In this document: in pieces, positions 28,619-31,883 of the stretch | Layout of the letters: every line of letters begins with the position of its first letter | Numbering within the stretch: the stretch's first letter is position 1 | DNA from: a virus | Length of the DNA stretch: 31,883 nt | Reading direction: 5' to 3' (one strand) | Virus record (IMG/VR): IMGVR_UViG_3300010370_000146 | Span: 1 to 31,883 of that record | Position numbers and translations under genes: made by a program | The notes under the pieces: model-generated | What the model was told of the DNA's origin: nothing | The model's input: only the letters and a program-made list of their open reading frames with translations | Database searches by the model: none

Positions 28619-29799
28619 CAGGCGGGCGGCTCGGGGTCGAGGCCCAGCGGGGGCGGGTCGATACCGGGGCCTGCCATCGGTGCGCCGGGCAGGGCGAGCA
28701 CGAACTCGTCGCCGCCGTCGTACGGCTCGAGGCCCTCGCCGGCACGGCACTCGTTCGGTGTCTTGATGCCTGTCATCACCGCCAGCTGGTAGGCGCGCAG
28801 GCGTGACAGGGTGTCGGCACGCAGGAACCCGTCGACGTCGAACACGGCGTACTGAGGGCGTGCGAGCAGCGACGAGAACGCCTCCTCGAGGCGCTTAATC
28901 CAGGGCAGCAGCGTGTATGTGACGAAGTGCTGGCCAGCGGCCTCGGCATTCGTGTAGGTCTGGCTGTCGCCTTTGGCGCCGATCAGGTAGGACGGCACAC
29001 GGTAGATGCGGGCGATCTGGTTGATCTGGAACTCGCGCGATGCCTGCAGTTCCATGTCTGATGCCGACGTCGTGACCGGCCGCCACTTCATGCCACGGGT
29101 CAGCACAGCGGGCAGGCGCTTGCGGTTGTGCATGTTGAACCAGGTCTCGCGCAGCACCTTGGCCTGATCCGGTGTCAGGTCTGAGTCGGTCTCGAGCACC
29201 GACGACGGGGTGCCGCCCTCGCCGTAGAACTGGGCGAGGTGGCGTTCCATCGCTAGGGCGAGGCCGATCGTGGTTTTCTGCTCCTCGATCGGGCTGATGC
29301 CCTTGAGTGCCTGCGGCGGTGTCCACCAGCGGATGTGCAGGATGTTGTCGGCGGCGACAGGCGTGCCCGACACGGTGTAGGTGCGGGCCGACTGCAGACC
29401 GTTGCCGGTCACCTGCACGTTGTTCGGGTGAATCGGGGTGAGCGTCAGCGCCTCACCGTTCGGTGCACGATCGACGAATATGTACGCGTTGCCGTGCAGC
29501 GCGAGGCTCGACACGGTCTGGTGCACCAGCTCGTACGACGTGACCGTCGGCGACGGCACCGAGAGCAGCCGTGGCATCGGCAGGCGTTCGGTACGGTCAC
29601 CGACCCTGCGCACCACACGCAGCGGCAGCGACGCCACCGAGTCGGCGATCAGGCCGACGCAGGCCATGACCGCAGCAACCTGCAGGGCGCTCGCCTCGTT
29701 GACCTGCTCGCCCGACCAGTTGCTGCCGCCGAGACCGAAGCCGCTGTTCTGCAGCGGGGTGAACTGGCGCTCCTCGCGCCGGCGCACGATCAGGCTCAC
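28618..29799 (-). CDS. Portal protein (HK97 family)
   Basis: The 393-residue protein starts at a GTG overlapping the small membrane-gene stop (GTGA). Family segments are plain: ASALQVAAVMACVGLIADSV, LHGNAYIFVDRAPNGE, PPQALKGISPIEEQ and FQINQIARIYRVPSYLIG. The C-terminus is Pro-rich. Portals form the dodecameric DNA channel at the head vertex. It sits after the terminase and before the protease, the standard order. Confidence 0.95.
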   Translation of the reverse strand: MSLIVRRREERQFTPLQNSGFGLGGSNWSGEQVNEASALQVAAVMACVGLIADSVASLPLRVVRRVGDRTERLPMPRLLSVPSPTVTSYELVHQTVSSLALHGNAYIFVDRAPNGEALTLTPIHPNNVQVTGNGLQSARTYTVSGTPVAADNILHIRWWTPPQALKGISPIEEQKTTIGLALAMERHLAQFYGEGGTPSSVLETDSDLTPDQAKVLRETWFNMHNRKRLPAVLTRGMKWRPVTTSASDMELQASREFQINQIARIYRVPSYLIGAKGDSQTYTNAEAAGQHFVTYTLLPWIKRLEEAFSSLLARPQYAVFDVDGFLRADTLSRLRAYQLAVMTGIKTPNECRAGEGLEPYDGGDEFVLALPGAPMAGPGIDPPPLGLDPEPPA

Positions 29800-29942
29800 T
29801 GGCGACCCCCGAGATAGCCGGCGCCGACACAGGCGAGCCCGGCGGCGATCAGGCCGGCCGACAGGTTGATCGTGAACACGCCGACACAGATGGCGGCAGC
29901 GCCGAGCACCTCGAGCGCAGTGGTGATGTGGTCGCGCATCAT
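29796..29942 (-). CDS. 48-residue membrane protein between terminase and portal
   Basis: The ATG at 29942 overlaps the terminase stop (ATGA), and its stop overlaps the portal start (GTGA), which is strong evidence for translation. It has a hydrophobic LEVLGAAAICVGVFTINLSA stretch and a second LIAAGLACVGAGYL stretch, so two transmembrane helices. Its role is unknown; other siphophages have no gene at this point or a small accessory one. Confidence 0.65.
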   Translation of the reverse strand: MMRDHITTALEVLGAAAICVGVFTINLSAGLIAAGLACVGAGYLGGRQ

Positions 29943-31417
29943 GTGCTCCAGACGTCGACGATCTGCGGGGCACGGCGGGGCGTGCGTGAACGGGATGCTG
30001 CGAGGGCGAACGTGACGGCGACCAGCGGGCTGATGTCGCCGTCGCTGCTGCGGCGATCCCACGCCCACGCCTCGCCGAGCGGGCGCACCGTCGCAGCGGT
30101 AACGGCGTCGTCGAGCGAACGCTGGCGCGGGTAGCAGATACGGCCCTCGGTGACAGCGTCGTGGAAGGCGCCGCACGCCTGAGCGATGTCACGCGAGGTG
30201 AGCGGGACGGTCTCGATGCCGAGCTCGGCGAACTCGGCCGACAGTGCACCGGCGGCTGCGCCGTGATCGAGCACCCAGGCTGCGTCGGGGTACTTCCTGG
30301 CGATCTCGCCGACACGGGCGCCGACCCAGCCGAGACCGACACCGGGCCGGTGCTCGAGCACGGTCACATACCGGCGGCCTTCGTGCGTTGCACAGGCTGC
30401 GAGCGCAGCCGACCGGCGGTCGGGGCTGACGTCGACAGCGAACGCGATCGGGTCGTCAGGCCGGGCGTCGGTGTAGTTCGCCGACCATTGCGAGTCGGAG
30501 AACACACGGGCCCGGTTGACGAGCGGTTCCGGTTCCCAGATGCCGAGCCGCTCACGCATGAACTGGTCGCGTGGCATCGACTCGTACTCGGCCTCGACGA
30601 ACTCGTGCGAGATACGCACACCCAGCGCCGGGTTCGCCCGCTCCCACGCCGACCGGTCACCCGAGTCGATCGTGTCACGGTTCGACACGACACGGTCGCC
30701 GTCGAGTGTGACGTCCTCGGCGGTGTGCTCGACATAGGCGAGACGCCCGCCCGCACCCGACAGTGCACGCCGGCGCAGCCTCCACAACTGCGACGACGAC
30801 CCGAACCCTGCCGAACCGGTGTAGATCACCTGCGGGTTCCAGTAGGTCGACAGCGTCGGCAGCGCAGCACCGATGTGGTCGGCCTCGAGATACATGGCCT
30901 CGTCGAAATAGACCGATGCAGCACCGGCGAAACCTCGGCCGGCGCCACCCGAACGGGCGAGGAACTTGAGCCGTGCGCCCGACTTCAGCTCGATGCCCTG
31001 CTCGCCGTTCGCATACCTGATGCGGGCGACGAGACGCTTCAGGTCGGGGCAGCCCTCGACAAGGTGCGCCATGCGCAGGAAATGCTCGTTAGCGGTCTTG
31101 AACTCGTGAGCGGTATGGATCTGCAGCTGCTCGCCGAGCACGAACAGGCCGCCGAGCTGGCGCACCTGCAGCTCGGCACCCTTGCCGTTCTGACGGGGCA
31201 TAATGTGCGCCGCCTCGAACGCAGCCCACGAACCGTCGGCACGTTCGCCCATCCAGGCACGGATTGTGTTCCGCTGCGACTCGTCGAGAACCAGACCGGC
31301 TGCCTCAGCCAGCTCGATGCTCGCCTCCGCGGCGTCGAGGCTGACCGCGCCGCTCGGCAGGTTCTGGATTGACGGCAGCGAGACGTGCTGCACGCTTGCT
31401 CGCGAGCCTGTCGACAA
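29939..31417 (-). CDS. Terminase large subunit
   Basis: This packaging ATPase/nuclease has IMPRQNGKGAELQVRQL (Walker A), VYFDEAMYLEADHI (Walker B), SAGFGSSSQLWR (coupling region), and a nuclease domain with FAVDVSPDRRSAALAAC and VLDHGAAAGALSAEF. It drives DNA into the prohead and cuts it. There is no ATG start: a TTG at 31417 follows GAGGAG by four bases and gives 492 residues; a GTG at 31393 would give 484. Either overlaps the small terminase gene by 89 to 113 bases. Confidence 0.93.
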   Translation of the reverse strand: MSTGSRASVQHVSLPSIQNLPSGAVSLDAAEASIELAEAAGLVLDESQRNTIRAWMGERADGSWAAFEAAHIMPRQNGKGAELQVRQLGGLFVLGEQLQIHTAHEFKTANEHFLRMAHLVEGCPDLKRLVARIRYANGEQGIELKSGARLKFLARSGGAGRGFAGAASVYFDEAMYLEADHIGAALPTLSTYWNPQVIYTGSAGFGSSSQLWRLRRRALSGAGGRLAYVEHTAEDVTLDGDRVVSNRDTIDSGDRSAWERANPALGVRISHEFVEAEYESMPRDQFMRERLGIWEPEPLVNRARVFSDSQWSANYTDARPDDPIAFAVDVSPDRRSAALAACATHEGRRYVTVLEHRPGVGLGWVGARVGEIARKYPDAAWVLDHGAAAGALSAEFAELGIETVPLTSRDIAQACGAFHDAVTEGRICYPRQRSLDDAVTAATVRPLGEAWAWDRRSSDGDISPLVAVTFALAASRSRTPRRAPQIVDVWST

Positions 31418-31601
31418 GTGACTCCTCGGGTGCTGCCTCGCCCTCGATGGCAGCGATCTCGGCGACCGTTGCCCGCAGCTCGCGCGCAATCGACGCCACG
31501 TTCGACGGGTCTGCGGTCGACGCCGCCGCACGCAGCAGCAGCTCGTTCTCGCGCAACACCTCAAGCCGTGACGGTGGTGCCGGCTTCTTCTTCGCGGCCA
31601 T
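31305..31601 (-). CDS. Terminase small subunit (putative)
   Basis: The 98-residue basic protein begins MAAKKKPAPPSRLEVLREN and has a helical core (LLRAAASTADPSNVASIARE, LRATVAEIAAIEGEA) and a basic tail ERRGQPRRRGG. This size, charge and position between HNH and large terminase match small terminase subunits, which recognise the packaging site. The start overlaps the HNH stop (TGATG). The assignment is by position and composition. Confidence 0.65.
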   Translation of the reverse strand: MAAKKKPAPPSRLEVLRENELLLRAAASTADPSNVASIARELRATVAEIAAIEGEAAPEESLVDRLASKRAARLAAVNPEPAERRGQPRRRGGEHRAG

Positions 31602-31858
31602 CACAGACCCCACGGATTCACGACGAGCGGCGACTTCGCGTTCCGGTCGAGGTTGCACGGCTTGCACGCCGCACGCAGGTTCTCGACGTCAAGCGGATGA
31701 CCGCCACGCGACAGCGGGATGATGTGATCGACCTCGGTGGCGAACCCGGTGCACACCGACGGCGTGCGGATCTCGCACACGCCGCCAGCCCGCTCAAGCA
31801 CCTGGGCCCGAACCCTGCGCCACGGCCTCGCCGACAGCCGCTGATGGTGTTGGCTCAT
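31601..31858 (-). CDS. HNH endonuclease
   Basis: The 85-residue protein has GVCEIRTPSVCTGFATEVDH, IIPLSRGGHPLDVENLRAAC and KPCNLDRN, the HNH fold with a zinc-binding Cys pair (CxxC pairs at about 32-42 and 67-70) and the catalytic HI/N residues. Small HNH nucleases next to terminases are often needed for cos cleavage. The ATG at 31858 gives the MSQHHQ start; a GTG two codons upstream (31864) is an alternative. It lies at the right end of the genome, only 25 bases from the edge. Confidence 0.9.
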   Translation of the reverse strand: MSQHHQRLSARPWRRVRAQVLERAGGVCEIRTPSVCTGFATEVDHIIPLSRGGHPLDVENLRAACKPCNLDRNAKSPLVVNPWGL

Positions 31859-31883
31859 GCACACCTAGAGAGATGCGGACAAC

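Noticed and set aside
1-31883. CRISPR array, insertion sequence or rRNA
   Set aside because: No spaced direct repeats, transposase-like protein or rRNA-like sequence was seen anywhere in the window.

Overview
The window is a compact, high-GC genome of a temperate, long-tailed (siphovirus-type) actinobacteriophage or prophage. It looks close to complete. A WhiB-like regulator, an attachment core copied from a tRNA-Val gene and leaderless-type promoters all point to an actinobacterial host. No host genes are visible. All confident genes except one lie on the minus strand, many joined by ATGA, GTGA or TGATG overlaps. The single plus-strand gene is a putative immunity repressor (11341-11634).

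Right to left, the late operon (31.9 to 14.67 kb) encodes HNH nuclease, small and large terminase, a 48-residue membrane protein, portal, a fused head-maturation protease, HK97-fold capsid, head-tail connectors, two related tail-tube-like proteins, tail assembly chaperones, tape measure, tail hub protein, two related jelly-roll tail proteins, a peptidase-type endolysin, two holin-type membrane proteins, a small RHRRG-motif protein with an apparent CTG start, a metallophosphoesterase and two small proteins. A GC-rich hairpin with a T tract (14613-14644) ends it.

The lysogeny region (14.5 to 11.0 kb) holds a small cargo operon behind a near-consensus promoter and an attP. The attP has a tRNA-Val(CAC) 3' half as core, flanked by arrays of arm-type repeats. 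A tyrosine integrase follows, and then a divergent repressor/early switch with palindromic operator candidates.

The early operon (11.25 to 0.17 kb) begins with an excisionase/Cro-like protein and several small proteins. It continues with a C5 cytosine methyltransferase broken by two compensating frameshifts, RusA resolvase, a WhiB-like protein, a beta-class DNA methyltransferase, a RecB/Cas4-like exonuclease, a possible single-strand DNA-binding protein and a primase-polymerase/helicase. The 3' end of that last gene carries iteron-like GC repeats that may be the replication origin. The leftmost 167 bases are noncoding and contain DnaA-box-like sequences.

Together the genes make a self-contained temperate phage: a rightmost packaging and virion block, lysis, an integration/immunity switch in the middle, and DNA replication, recombination and modification on the left.
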